From: Cryobacterium roopkundense
GTDB lineage: Bacteria; Actinomycetota; Actinomycetes; Actinomycetales; Microbacteriaceae
Assembly: GCF_014200405.1 (NCBI RefSeq)
Contig: NZ_JACHBQ010000001.1
Coordinates: forward strand, 248,001 to 312,000
DNA length: 64,000 nt
Reading direction: 5' to 3'
Shown here: positions 38,283 through 47,396 of the stretch, piece after piece
Numbering within the stretch: position 1 is the stretch's first letter
Layout of the letters: each line of letters begins with the position of its first letter
Made by a program: the position numbers and the translations under genes
The notes under the pieces: model-generated
Told to the model about the DNA's origin: nothing
The model's database searches: none
What the model saw: the letters and a program-made list of their open reading frames with translations, nothing else

Positions 38283-39191
38283 ATGCATACGGCGAACACA
38301 CGCACCGAGCACCGGATGCCCACGATCGACGCCCCACGGCGCCTCATGAACGGGCGGACGTTCGATTTCTCCCGCGAGGTCGCCGTGATGGCGATCATCA
38401 ACCGCACCCCCGATTCCTTCTACGACCGCGGGGCAACGTTCGCGCTCGACGCATCCGTTGCCGCGGCCCGGCGGGCGATAGCGGACGGCGCGGACTGGGT
38501 CGACATCGGCGGGGCCAAGTTCGCCCCCGGCCCGGCGGTCCCGATCGAGGAAGAGATCAACCGGGTCGTTCCCGTGGTCGAGGCCCTGCAGGGATCGGGT
38601 GTCGTGATCTCGGTGGACACCTTCCACTCGGACGTGGCGCGCGCCGCCCTGCGCGCCGGCGCACACGTGATCAATGACACCACCGGCCTGCACGACCCGG
38701 CGATGGCCCATGTCGTGGCCGACAGTGATGCGACGCTCGTGATCACGCACAGTCTCGCGGAACCCCGCACGGCCTATCCAGCGCCCACCTACGGGGACGT
38801 CGTTCGCGAGGTCATCGACTTTCTGCAGGCCAGGGTCGAGCTCGCCGTTGCGCACGGGATTCCCCGTGACCGTCTGGTGGTCGACCCCGGACACGACCTC
38901 AACAAGAACACACTGCACTCACTCGACATCACCCGACGGCTCGGCGAAATCACCGCGCTCGGTCTGCCCACCCTGGTGGCCGTGTCGAACAAGGATTTCG
39001 TGGGAGAGACCCTCGACCGGGAGCGTGGCGACCGCGTGGAGGGGTCGCTCGCCGCGATGGTCTTCAGCATTCTGCAGGGCGCGCGGATCGTCCGTATGCA
39101 CAACGTGCGTGCGGCCGTCGATGCCGCGCGCATGACCGAGGCCATCCTCGGATTTCGTCAGCCCGCCTACCTGCGTCACAACCAGGCCTGA
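38283..39191 (+). CDS. Dihydropteroate synthase-like protein (FolP2 type)
   Basis: 302 residues of the DHPS TIM barrel, with AIINRTPDSFYDRG, VDIGGAKFAPG, VISVDTFHSDVA and INDTTGLHD. The usual DPGxGF-x-K motif is changed to DPGHDLNKNT, and there is no normal folate operon (folE, folB, folK) around it. This resembles the actinobacterial FolP2 paralogue, for which DHPS activity has not been found. AGGGAG precedes the ATG at 38283. The next gene, 9 nt away, is a RibD-like reductase. Confidence 0.85.
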   Translation: MHTANTRTEHRMPTIDAPRRLMNGRTFDFSREVAVMAIINRTPDSFYDRGATFALDASVAAARRAIADGADWVDIGGAKFAPGPAVPIEEEINRVVPVVEALQGSGVVISVDTFHSDVARAALRAGAHVINDTTGLHDPAMAHVVADSDATLVITHSLAEPRTAYPAPTYGDVVREVIDFLQARVELAVAHGIPRDRLVVDPGHDLNKNTLHSLDITRRLGEITALGLPTLVAVSNKDFVGETLDRERGDRVEGSLAAMVFSILQGARIVRMHNVRAAVDAARMTEAILGFRQPAYLRHNQA

Positions 39192-39200
39192 GAGGTTCTT

Positions 39201-39911
39201 GTGTTCACCTCCGAATCGCTCCGAGAGAGCTACCGCATCGTCGAAAGGGGCACGCCCCAGGTGCGGGTGAATTTCATCTCGAGCATCGACGGCGCCGCGA
39301 CTCTCGATGGTCTGAGCGGCGGGCTCAATAACGCTGACGACAAACTTGTCTTCGACACGCTGCGTGTGCTGTGCGACGTGATTCTCGTGGGCGCCGGAAC
39401 CGTGCGGGCAGAGGGCTACGCTGGCGTGGGCGTGTCACCAGCGGATGCGAAGTGGCGAGTAGCGAAGGGATGGGCTGCTCAGCCGCCCGTCGCGATAGTG
39501 TCGGGGCGGCTCGACCTCGACCCGCGGCATCCGCTCTTCACAGAGGCCGTGGCCCGCCCGCTCGTCGTGACGCACGCGGGGTCGCCGGCGGAGGCGCGGG
39601 AGGCTCTGGGGGAGGTGGCCGACGTGCTCGTGTGCGGGCAGGCCGAGATTGATGCGAGGCTCATGGTGGCGGCGCTCGCCGAACGTGGGCTGAGCCAGAT
39701 TCTCTGCGAGGGCGGGCCGAGCCTGTTTGGCGCGCTGATCGAGGCGGATTGCGTGGACGAGCTGTGTCTGAGCCTGAGTCCGGTGCTCGAGGGCGGCTCG
39801 GCCGGTCGCATCACTGTCGGTGCCTCCGCGGCGACCCGTGACCTGGAGCTCGTGAACGTTTTGCGTGCCGGCGACATGCTGTTTCTGCGCTATGCCCGCA
39901 GGGCGAGCTGA
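39201..39911 (+). CDS. RibD C-terminal-domain (pyrimidine/pteridine) reductase
   Basis: 236 residues: NFISSIDGAATLDG at the N-terminus, DVILVGAGTVRAEGY and ILCEGGPSLFGALIEADCVDELCL are hallmarks of the RibD_C/dihydrofolate-reductase fold. The deaminase half of RibD is missing. The M. tuberculosis relative Rv2671 has been shown to act as an alternative dihydrofolate reductase. A stand-alone reductase beside a DHPS-like gene could likewise serve folate rather than riboflavin. It starts with GTG. Confidence 0.85.
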   Translation: MFTSESLRESYRIVERGTPQVRVNFISSIDGAATLDGLSGGLNNADDKLVFDTLRVLCDVILVGAGTVRAEGYAGVGVSPADAKWRVAKGWAAQPPVAIVSGRLDLDPRHPLFTEAVARPLVVTHAGSPAEAREALGEVADVLVCGQAEIDARLMVAALAERGLSQILCEGGPSLFGALIEADCVDELCLSLSPVLEGGSAGRITVGASAATRDLELVNVLRAGDMLFLRYARRAS

Positions 39912-39924
39912 CCGCAGACAGACC

Positions 39925-39991
39925 GGGCCCACCCTATGAACGCGGGCCCAGTTTCTAAGCTGCGCCCACGCTCGGGGCCCGGGCCCCGAAC
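39925..39991 (+). repeat. Palindromic intergenic repeat, copy D
   Basis: GGGCCCACC box, a degenerate core GGGCCCAGTTTCTAAGC-TGCGCCC (39944-39967), then TCGGGGCCCGGGCCCCGA, an 18-bp perfect palindrome (39972-39989). It fills the gap between two convergent genes, as copy C does. Confidence 0.8.
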
Positions 39992-39999
39992 GGAAAGGG

Positions 40000-41643
40000 C
40001 TAGGCAGCCTCGAGGCTTTGGGAGTCGAGGATCGTGTAGCTGTAGCCCTGCTCGGCCAGGAAGCGCTGGCGGTTCTGCGCGAAATCCTGGTCAACGGTGT
40101 CGCGGGCCACGAGCGTGTAGAAGTTCGCCGAGAGGCCGGACTCCTTCGGTCGCAGTAGGCGACCGAGGCGCTGGGCCTCCTCCTGGCGGGAGCCGTACGA
40201 GCCCGACACCTGGATGGCCACGGTCGCCTCGGGCAGATCGACGGAGAAATTCGCGACCTTGGAGACCACGAGCACCTTCACCTCTCCCACCCTGAAAGCC
40301 TGGTAGAGACGCTCGCGCTCGTCGATCGGTGTGGCCCCCGTGAGCTGCGGCGCGTTCAAGACCTCGGCGAGTTCGTCGATCTGGTCGAGGTACTGCCCGA
40401 TCACGAGGATGCGTTCGCCCTCGTGCTTGGCGATGAGGGCCTGTACGACGCCGAGTTTGGCCGGTGCCGTGGCGGCGAGGCGGTAGCGCTCGTCGTCGGC
40501 GGCGGCGGCATAGGTGAGGCGTTCGGACTGTGGCAGGTCGATGCGCACCTCGTAGCAGTTGGCGGGGGAGATGAAGCCCTGGGCCTCGATCTCCTTCCAC
40601 GGCGCGTCGAAGCGCTTGGGGCCGATGAGGCTGAACACGTCGCCCTCGCGGCCGTCTTCACGAACGAGAGTGGCGGTCAGGCCGAGCCGGCGGCGTGCTT
40701 GTAACTCGGCGGTGAGCTTGAACACCGGGGCCGGGAGCAGGTGCACTTCGTCGTAGATCACGAGGCCCCAGTCCATGGCGTCGAGCAGTTCGAGGTGCGC
40801 GTACTCGCCTTTCCGCTTGGCCGTGAGGATCTGGTACGTGGCGATCGTCACCGGCTTGACTTCTTTCACCTGGCCGGAGTATTCGCCGATCTCGTCGGGC
40901 GTGAGTGTGGTGCGCTTGAGCAGCTCGTCACGCCACTGTCGCGCTGACACCGTGTTGGTCACGAGGATGAGAGTGTTCGTCTTCGCGGTGGCCATCGCAC
41001 CCGCGCCCACGAGGGTCTTGCCCGCACCGCAGGGCAGCACGACAACGCCGGAGCCGCCGTCGAAGAAGCTCGAGACCGCCTTGTTCTGGTAGTCCCGTAG
41101 CGCCCAGCCGTCTTCGCGCAAGGCGATCTCGTGCGGGGTGCCGGGGGTGTACCCGGCGAGGTCTTCGGCGGGCCAGCCGAGCTTCACGAGCTCCTGCTTG
41201 AGCTGCCCCCGCGCCCACGGCTCAACGAGGAAGGATGACGGCGAGGGCTGGCCGATCAGGAGCGGCGCGATGCGCTTGGCGCCAGCGATCTCCATGAGCA
41301 CGGCCTGGTCGGTGCTCTGCAGCACGAGCGCGCCCTCGGCGTCGCGCTCGATGACGAGGCGGCCGTAGCGGCCGACGGTCTCGGTGATGTCCACGGAGAC
41401 GGTCTGCGGAATAGCGAACTTGGAGTATTTTTCGAGCGTCGCGAGCATGTCGGGAGCGTCGTGCCCGGCCGCGCGGGCGTTCCACAGGCCGAGCCGCGTG
41501 ATGCGGTAGGTGTGGATGTGTTCGGGAGCGCGCTCAAGCTCGGCGAATACGGCGAGATCGTGCCGCGCATCCTCGGCGAGAGGGTGCGCGACCTCGAGCA
41601 ATACGGTGCGGTCACTTTGGACGATCAGCGGGCCATCAGACAT
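40000..41643 (-). CDS. XPB-like DNA repair helicase
   Basis: 547 residues of superfamily 2: Walker A PCGAGKTLVGA, the DEVH box IYDEVHLLP, GLTATLVREDGREGD, and QEEAQRLGRLLRPK as motif VI. Bacterial XPB homologues unwind DNA 3' to 5' and are linked to repair. The next gene upstream encodes the helicase-associated partner, as in Rv0861c-Rv0862c. A TAGGCT box ends 8 nt before the ATG at 41643, so the gene may also have its own leaderless transcript. Confidence 0.93.
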   Translation of the reverse strand: MSDGPLIVQSDRTVLLEVAHPLAEDARHDLAVFAELERAPEHIHTYRITRLGLWNARAAGHDAPDMLATLEKYSKFAIPQTVSVDITETVGRYGRLVIERDAEGALVLQSTDQAVLMEIAGAKRIAPLLIGQPSPSSFLVEPWARGQLKQELVKLGWPAEDLAGYTPGTPHEIALREDGWALRDYQNKAVSSFFDGGSGVVVLPCGAGKTLVGAGAMATAKTNTLILVTNTVSARQWRDELLKRTTLTPDEIGEYSGQVKEVKPVTIATYQILTAKRKGEYAHLELLDAMDWGLVIYDEVHLLPAPVFKLTAELQARRRLGLTATLVREDGREGDVFSLIGPKRFDAPWKEIEAQGFISPANCYEVRIDLPQSERLTYAAAADDERYRLAATAPAKLGVVQALIAKHEGERILVIGQYLDQIDELAEVLNAPQLTGATPIDERERLYQAFRVGEVKVLVVSKVANFSVDLPEATVAIQVSGSYGSRQEEAQRLGRLLRPKESGLSANFYTLVARDTVDQDFAQNRQRFLAEQGYSYTILDSQSLEAA

Positions 41644-41686
41644 AGCCAGCAAGCCTACGCCCGTTGGGTGAACACGACGGCACGCT

Positions 41687-43606
41687 CTACGGTGCCGGCG
41701 TAATACTGATGATGCTCGAGATGGGGAGCGTGCGCTCGATGTCGGCCCGCCGGTCGCGCGCCCGAAAGCGCCCGCCGCCCACGCTGGCCGGTTCGAGCAG
41801 GTAATCCACGAGCACGCCGCCGGGCATGCTGATGGTCACCGTGACGGTCTGTTTGGAGCGGATGGCGGTGTCGAGCTGGCGAGCGAGCCAGGCATCCGCT
41901 GCCACGACCTCGCCGCCGTCCCCCGCGCGCAGCTTCTCCACGAGGGTCTGGGCCGGGTCGACAGGCGTCGCCGGAATCACCCGCGCGATCTGGTGCCGGC
42001 GCAGGTGCACGATTTCGCCATCTGAGTTTTCGGCGGCCACCGGATAACGGGCGTCGCTGAGCGCCCAGAACACGAGTTCGGCGGCGAAACGGCTCGTGAG
42101 TCGGTTGCCGGCGGGGTCGAGGCCCAGAGCGGAGAGCGTCTGGTCGACGGCGATAGTGCCGAGAAGTCCGGCGTCGTCGGAGCGCACGTAGCTCTGCATG
42201 GGTGCAGAGCCTGGCGCGGCGCTGCCCACGCGCACGCGGCCGTAACGGCCGGCTGACTCCTCGATCAGATACTGCACGGGCTGGGGAATGCCGGTGAGCG
42301 AAATGGTGCCGAGAAAGGTCAGCAGCGACTCCGCGTTTTCGCCGGCGGCCAGCGCACGATTCACGGATGCCGCGGTGATGCGATAGCTCGACGCGAGTTC
42401 CCTGCTCTCCACATCCGCCAGCGCCCGGAGTCGCGCGTCGATCGACGGCGCCAGCGGTCCGGGGGCCACGATGGAGAGGTCGTGCTGCAGGTAGACGGCA
42501 CCGACCTCGGCAGGGAGTGCCGCGGTCATGGTGTCGATCGCTGCGGGCAGGTCATGGGACAGCAGACGCGCCCCGGCGGAGCTCGTGGTCTCGTGCGCCG
42601 TCACGCCGATGACCTCGGCGTCGCGGGCGAACTCGGCGACCTGAGACTCCATCCAGTCGCCGCCGGCGGGGTAGAGCCAGTCCACGAAGCCATGAAGGCC
42701 CTGGCCCCAGGACACTCCTGCCTCGCGGGGGAGAATGTCGCGCACGGAGTTCGGCAGGGCGTCGTGCCAGGCCTGCGCGAGGCGGGCCCAGCGTGCGGTG
42801 GTGGGTTCGATCAGCCAGCCTTCACCGGCCTCGGTTTCCATCCAGTAGCCCTCGGAGTGCGCGATGAGCTCGGCGCGCGCGGCGATGGTCACGAGCGGCG
42901 CGACAGCCTCGATTTCGACGCCCATCACGAGGGCAAGCCGCTTGGTGTCGGGCAGGCCGAGGCCGCCACGGCTGAGTTCGCGGGCGGGGTCGCGGGCGAG
43001 TTCGCTCACGAGTTCGGCGATCGACGACACGCAGGCAAACGCGCGTTCGGCGGCGAGCCGGTCCGTGAAGCTCACGTCGAGGCTTTCCGGAGGCGCGAGG
43101 GCGGGCGGCGCGGGCGTAGCGGCCAGCTCGAGTGCGCTCGGCAGGCCCTGGGCCGGCCAGAGGTGCAGTTGGGTCGAGACGGCGGCATACGGGCCCAGCC
43201 GGCCGTCTGCGACGAGGCAGAGCAGCAGCGCATCCAGCTCGGCGGCTCGGGAGAGCACGTGGCCTTCCGACACCGCGAAGCCGCTCGAGTCGGTGAGGTG
43301 GGCGGCGATCTCGGTGATCGTGGGAGCCGGAAGGGCTTCGCTCAGGTCGGCGGCGGCCGGGTCGGCGGCCGTGCGGCGTGCCGCCGAGGCAACGGATGCC
43401 GCCGCGAGCTCCCCGGCGGCGGCCAGCACGGAGAGGGTGGCCCGGTCGAGGTGCGCCAGGCTGCGCTGAATAGCGGCGGGCTCGAGTAGGGCGTCGGCGA
43501 GGTCGAAGAAGTCGCGGATACCGGCGGGCGCGACGGCACGGGCCTCGATGGCACGGCGCAGGGAGGCGTCATCGAAAGCGCGCAGGCGTGTGGCGAGTGA
43601 CAGCAT
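41687..43606 (-). CDS. Helicase-associated (XPB partner) protein
   Basis: 639 residues, Ala/Leu-rich. The C-terminal third contains the helicase-associated XPB-like domain (around VGSAAPGSAPMQSYVRSDDA, then LLGTIAVDQTLSALGL). No Walker motifs are present. Its conserved place immediately before the XPB gene in actinobacteria suggests it works with that helicase. It is itself preceded by a small membrane-protein gene 4 nt away on the same strand. Confidence 0.85.
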   Translation of the reverse strand: MLSLATRLRAFDDASLRRAIEARAVAPAGIRDFFDLADALLEPAAIQRSLAHLDRATLSVLAAAGELAAASVASAARRTAADPAAADLSEALPAPTITEIAAHLTDSSGFAVSEGHVLSRAAELDALLLCLVADGRLGPYAAVSTQLHLWPAQGLPSALELAATPAPPALAPPESLDVSFTDRLAAERAFACVSSIAELVSELARDPARELSRGGLGLPDTKRLALVMGVEIEAVAPLVTIAARAELIAHSEGYWMETEAGEGWLIEPTTARWARLAQAWHDALPNSVRDILPREAGVSWGQGLHGFVDWLYPAGGDWMESQVAEFARDAEVIGVTAHETTSSAGARLLSHDLPAAIDTMTAALPAEVGAVYLQHDLSIVAPGPLAPSIDARLRALADVESRELASSYRITAASVNRALAAGENAESLLTFLGTISLTGIPQPVQYLIEESAGRYGRVRVGSAAPGSAPMQSYVRSDDAGLLGTIAVDQTLSALGLDPAGNRLTSRFAAELVFWALSDARYPVAAENSDGEIVHLRRHQIARVIPATPVDPAQTLVEKLRAGDGGEVVAADAWLARQLDTAIRSKQTVTVTISMPGGVLVDYLLEPASVGGGRFRARDRRADIERTLPISSIISITPAP

Positions 43607-43610
43607 CCGC

Positions 43611-43886
43611 TTAGCTCGGGTTTGCTGTGGAGTCGCGCTTGCGGCGGATGGCCACGAAGACGATGAGGCCGATGGTGAGCAGGAATCCGAGGGGCAGTCC
43701 GAAAAGCGGAAGCGTGATGACGACCGGCCACAGGCCCTTGCTGAAGCCGTCGTTGTTGCCGACGCCGAGTGCCGTGCCGGCGATCATGGCGATGAAACAC
43801 AGGATGGACAGCCCCACAACACCGGCCACCATGTAGGCAAGGATGCGCTCGAACCGGCCGGTGGAGGGTGGATTTTGATTGGTCAC
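43611..43886 (-). CDS. Small two-span membrane protein
   Basis: 91 residues with two hydrophobic helices (ILAYMVAGVVGLSILCFIAM and LPLFGLPLGFLLTIGLIVFV) and a basic C-terminus. No known function. It starts with GTG; a TATCCT box (43893-43898) ends exactly 6 nt before it, so it is probably the leaderless first gene of the helicase operon. Confidence 0.8.
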   Translation of the reverse strand: MTNQNPPSTGRFERILAYMVAGVVGLSILCFIAMIAGTALGVGNNDGFSKGLWPVVITLPLFGLPLGFLLTIGLIVFVAIRRKRDSTANPS

Positions 43887-43892
43887 ACTCCA

Positions 43893-43898
43893 AGGATA
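43893..43898 (-). promoter_or_regulatory. -10 box of the helicase operon
   Basis: TATCCT on the minus strand, 6 nt before the GTG at 43886. Confidence 0.6.
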
Positions 43899-43986
43899 CG
43901 GGGCGGAGGCAGCGGGAACGGAATATGCTGGACGCGCACGTCGCGCTGTCCTGCGCGCCCCACACCTAAACCACAGCGAGGTCTAG

Positions 43987-44367
43987 ATGCCCACCGGTAA
44001 GGTCAAGTTCTACGACGAAGAAAAAGGGTTCGGCTTCATCACCTCCGATGACGGTCACGAGGTCTTTCTCCACGCCTCTGCGCTGCCCGCCGGAACCACG
44101 GTGAAGGCCGGCGCGAAACTGGAGTTCGGCATCGCCGACGGCAAGCGCGGCGCACAGGCGCTGTCCGTGCGCGTGATCGAAGCGCCGCCGAGCATGTCCA
44201 AGCTCAACCGCAAGCCGGCCGACGACATGGCGATCATCGTCGAAGATCTCGTGAAGTTGCTCGACGGGATTGGCGCGAACCTGCGTCGCGGCCGCTACCC
44301 CGAGAGCTCGCACAGCCACAAGATTGCAGCGATGCTGCGGAAAGTTGCAGAAGAACTGGATGCCTGA
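43987..44367 (+). CDS. cspB: Cold-shock-domain protein with C-terminal helical extension
   Basis: 126 residues. The cold-shock domain (1-66) has GFGFITSDD and VFLHASAL. An extension of about 60 residues (ADDMAIIVEDLVKLLDGIG, HSHKIAAMLRKVAEELDA) is predicted helical and is shared with mycobacterial CspB (Rv0871). It likely adds a protein-contact function. The stop overlaps the next gene, so the two are co-translated. Confidence 0.92.
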   Translation: MPTGKVKFYDEEKGFGFITSDDGHEVFLHASALPAGTTVKAGAKLEFGIADGKRGAQALSVRVIEAPPSMSKLNRKPADDMAIIVEDLVKLLDGIGANLRRGRYPESSHSHKIAAMLRKVAEELDA

Positions 44368-44977
44368 TCCCGAAGACAGCATGCTGCACGCCGACGCCAG
44401 TGCTCAGGTTGTACCGGCTGACATCCTGCCGGCTGAGGTCGTTCCGGTCGTCGACGAGGTTCTGCTCGCCGCGGTGGACGTGGCGCGCGCCGCGCTCGAA
44501 GAGATCACTCCGGCGGATTCGATCGGCCGGCTGCTCGGCCACATCGTGGAGGGCGAGCGTGTTGTGTCGCTGCTCTTTGACTGCACGCTGCCGGGTTACC
44601 CGGGCTGGCAGTGGACGGTGACCCTGGCGCGCACCGATGAGAACGCCGAACCGACCGTGCTCGAAACCGAACTCATGCCGGGCGAGTATGCCTTGACGGC
44701 GCCCGACTGGGTGCCGTGGTCGGACCGCCTGATGGACGGCGAAGGCGACGATGAGTCGGACGACGACAGCGACGACGAATCCGATGACGACGACGAGTCC
44801 GACCCCGACGATGAGTCCGAGGACGGCAGCGACGACGAGTCGGACGACGACGACGATGAAGACGACGACGAGCCCGACGACGGCTTCGACGCAGACCGCG
44901 CCGACGATCATCTCGACGGCATCGACTTCGACGAGGCGCTAGCGGCGCCGCACCTGCACCCAGACAAGTCCGAATAG
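44360..44977 (+). CDS. DUF3027 protein with a long acidic tail
   Basis: 205 residues. The DUF3027 core (about 10-125) includes LPGYPGWQWTVTLART and ALTAPDWVPWSDRL. Residues about 132-190 are almost only Asp, Glu and Ser. The start ATG lies 8 nt before the cspB stop. Its last 39 nt overlap the convergent DUF2530 gene. Function is unknown; the adjacency of cold-shock protein and DUF3027 is conserved in actinobacteria. Confidence 0.88.
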   Translation: MPDPEDSMLHADASAQVVPADILPAEVVPVVDEVLLAAVDVARAALEEITPADSIGRLLGHIVEGERVVSLLFDCTLPGYPGWQWTVTLARTDENAEPTVLETELMPGEYALTAPDWVPWSDRLMDGEGDDESDDDSDDESDDDDESDPDDESEDGSDDESDDDDDEDDDEPDDGFDADRADDHLDGIDFDEALAAPHLHPDKSE

Positions 44978-45172
44978 CCCCAGTCCCACGCCGATCACGG
45001 CGCACCAGATCCACCAGGCCAGGCCGGCGGCGGTGATCTGGTCGCGCCAGATCAGCGCCGCGACGAGCGCGAGAACCCACACGACGGTGCCCGCCAGGTA
45101 AGCCTTGCGGGCATCCGTGCGTGCGGGAAGCGGGTCAGGCCGACGTTCGCTGTCTTTCAACCAGAGACGCAT
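44939..45172 (-). CDS. DUF2530 small membrane protein
   Basis: 77 residues with two hydrophobic helices (AYLAGTVVWVLALVAALIW and LAWWIWCAVIGVGLGLFGLV) and a basic end (VQVRRR). This matches DUF2530, an actinobacterial family of unknown role. Its 3' end overlaps the DUF3027 gene on the other strand. Confidence 0.85.
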   Translation of the reverse strand: MRLWLKDSERRPDPLPARTDARKAYLAGTVVWVLALVAALIWRDQITAAGLAWWIWCAVIGVGLGLFGLVWVQVRRR

Positions 45173-45198
45173 ACCCGACCCGCTTCCGTGAGAATTCG

Positions 45199-46326
<1,128 letters not shown>

Positions 46327-46402
46327 CTAGCGGCGCGCGTAGCGGCGGGTAGTCTTGTGACACCGGATACCGGCCGTGCAGCGGCCCAGAGAGAGGCTGC
46401 GA

Positions 46403-47110
46403 ATGACTGATTTGATCGACACCACCGAGATGTACTTGCGCACCATTCTGGACCTCGAGGAAGAGCAAATCGTTCCCCTACGCGCCCGAATCTCAGAGCG
46501 CCTCGGTCACTCCGGCCCCACGGTGTCGCAGACCGTGGGTCGCATGGAGCGCGACGGACTCGTGGTGGTGTCGAATGATCGCCACCTCGAGCTCACCGGG
46601 GAAGGCCGCCTGAAGGCCGTGCACGTGATGCGCAAGCACCGTCTCGCCGAGCGCCTGCTCAGCGACGTGATCGGACTTGAGTGGGAGTTCGTGCACGACG
46701 AGGCCTGTCGCTGGGAACACGTGATGAGCGAGCAGGTCGAACGCAAGATCCTGGAGATTCTCGGACACCCCACGGAGTCCCCGTACGGCAACCCCATTCC
46801 CGGGCTCGATGAGTTCGGCGATTCGCCTGCCGTGGCGTTCATGGCCGGTGTCACCAACCTCCTAACCCTCGTGGCGAGCTCGCCCGAACCGGTGACCGCG
46901 GTAATCCGTCGCCTGGGGGAACCGGTTCAGTTCGACCCCGAACTTTTGCTCCAGCTCAAGCAGTCCGGAGTCATGCCGGGAGCAACGGGTATGTTTTCGG
47001 CCGTTGGGTCGTACGTTCTGGTAAAGGTCGAAGGTTTCGGGAATGGCCTGGAGCTGCCGAACGAAATGGCCGGTCACATCTTCGTGACGACGCCCGTCGC
47101 ATCCGCGTAA
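46403..47110 (+). CDS. DtxR/IdeR-type metal-dependent repressor
   Basis: 235 residues: helix-turn-helix (about 22-65), a metal-binding/dimer domain and a C-terminal SH3-like domain. The DtxR ligands appear in register: M10 (DTTEMYL), H79 and E83 (RKHRLAE), H98, C102, E105 and H106 (VHDEACRWEH). This set, with Cys at 102, indicates an iron-type DtxR/IdeR rather than a manganese MntR. AGAGAGAGG precedes the ATG. A TAGTCT box at 46350-46355 gives a leader of about 40 nt. Confidence 0.94.
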   Translation: MTDLIDTTEMYLRTILDLEEEQIVPLRARISERLGHSGPTVSQTVGRMERDGLVVVSNDRHLELTGEGRLKAVHVMRKHRLAERLLSDVIGLEWEFVHDEACRWEHVMSEQVERKILEILGHPTESPYGNPIPGLDEFGDSPAVAFMAGVTNLLTLVASSPEPVTAVIRRLGEPVQFDPELLLQLKQSGVMPGATGMFSAVGSYVLVKVEGFGNGLELPNEMAGHIFVTTPVASA

Positions 47111-47223
47111 TCACGGCCTTTCCGCCCCTGAATGGGACGACGGATGCCGCGGGCCGGGCGGTCCCAATCGTCCCGTTGCCGCGTGCGCCCCGTTACCAAT
47201 TCGTTAGAAAAGTTGCCCTCAGA

Positions 47224-47252
47224 GTGACAAACAGACCGGTGTCACGTAACCT
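47224..47252 (+). promoter_or_regulatory. Promoter of the NlpC/P60 gene
   Basis: GTGACA (47224-47229)-N17-TAACCT (47247-47252). Transcription would start near 47259, giving a leader of about 138 nt. Confidence 0.6.
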
Positions 47253-47258
47253 CGGGGA

Positions 47259-47396
47259 TGTCCCACAGACCGGAAATCGGTCGAAGGGCCCTCGGCAAGA
47301 CGCCAGACTCACCCGTCTCTTGCTGCGGTACACACCCGCGACTAGCGAAGTGGACGGGGCAACTACCTAGTGTTGTCGAGGCGTCGGAGGATAACT
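47259..47396 (+). ncRNA. Structured 5' leader, candidate riboswitch
   Basis: Nested pairings: GACGCC (47299-47304) with GGCGTC (47380-47385); CCCGTC (47312-47317) with GACGGG (47353-47358); CTTGCT with AGCGAAG (one bulge); GCGG (47325-47328) with CCGC (47336-47339). A separate GACCG/CGGTC hairpin lies 5' of these. The outer helix ends at the base before the GGAGG ribosome site. Genes for NlpC/P60 hydrolases in actinobacteria are often controlled by c-di-AMP riboswitches, but I do not see that motif's conserved blocks. Confidence 0.45.

Noticed and set aside
44752..44930. GAC/GAT-rich stretch as a DNA repeat or CRISPR-like array
   Set aside because: It is in frame within the DUF3027 gene and encodes an acidic tail; the units are irregular and there are no spacers. 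No CRISPR array was seen anywhere in the window.
47236..47262. c-di-AMP riboswitch call based on the GTCACGTAACCTCGG string
   Set aside because: It resembles part of the ydaO consensus, but lies on the predicted -10 box, and the other conserved blocks of that RNA are missing.
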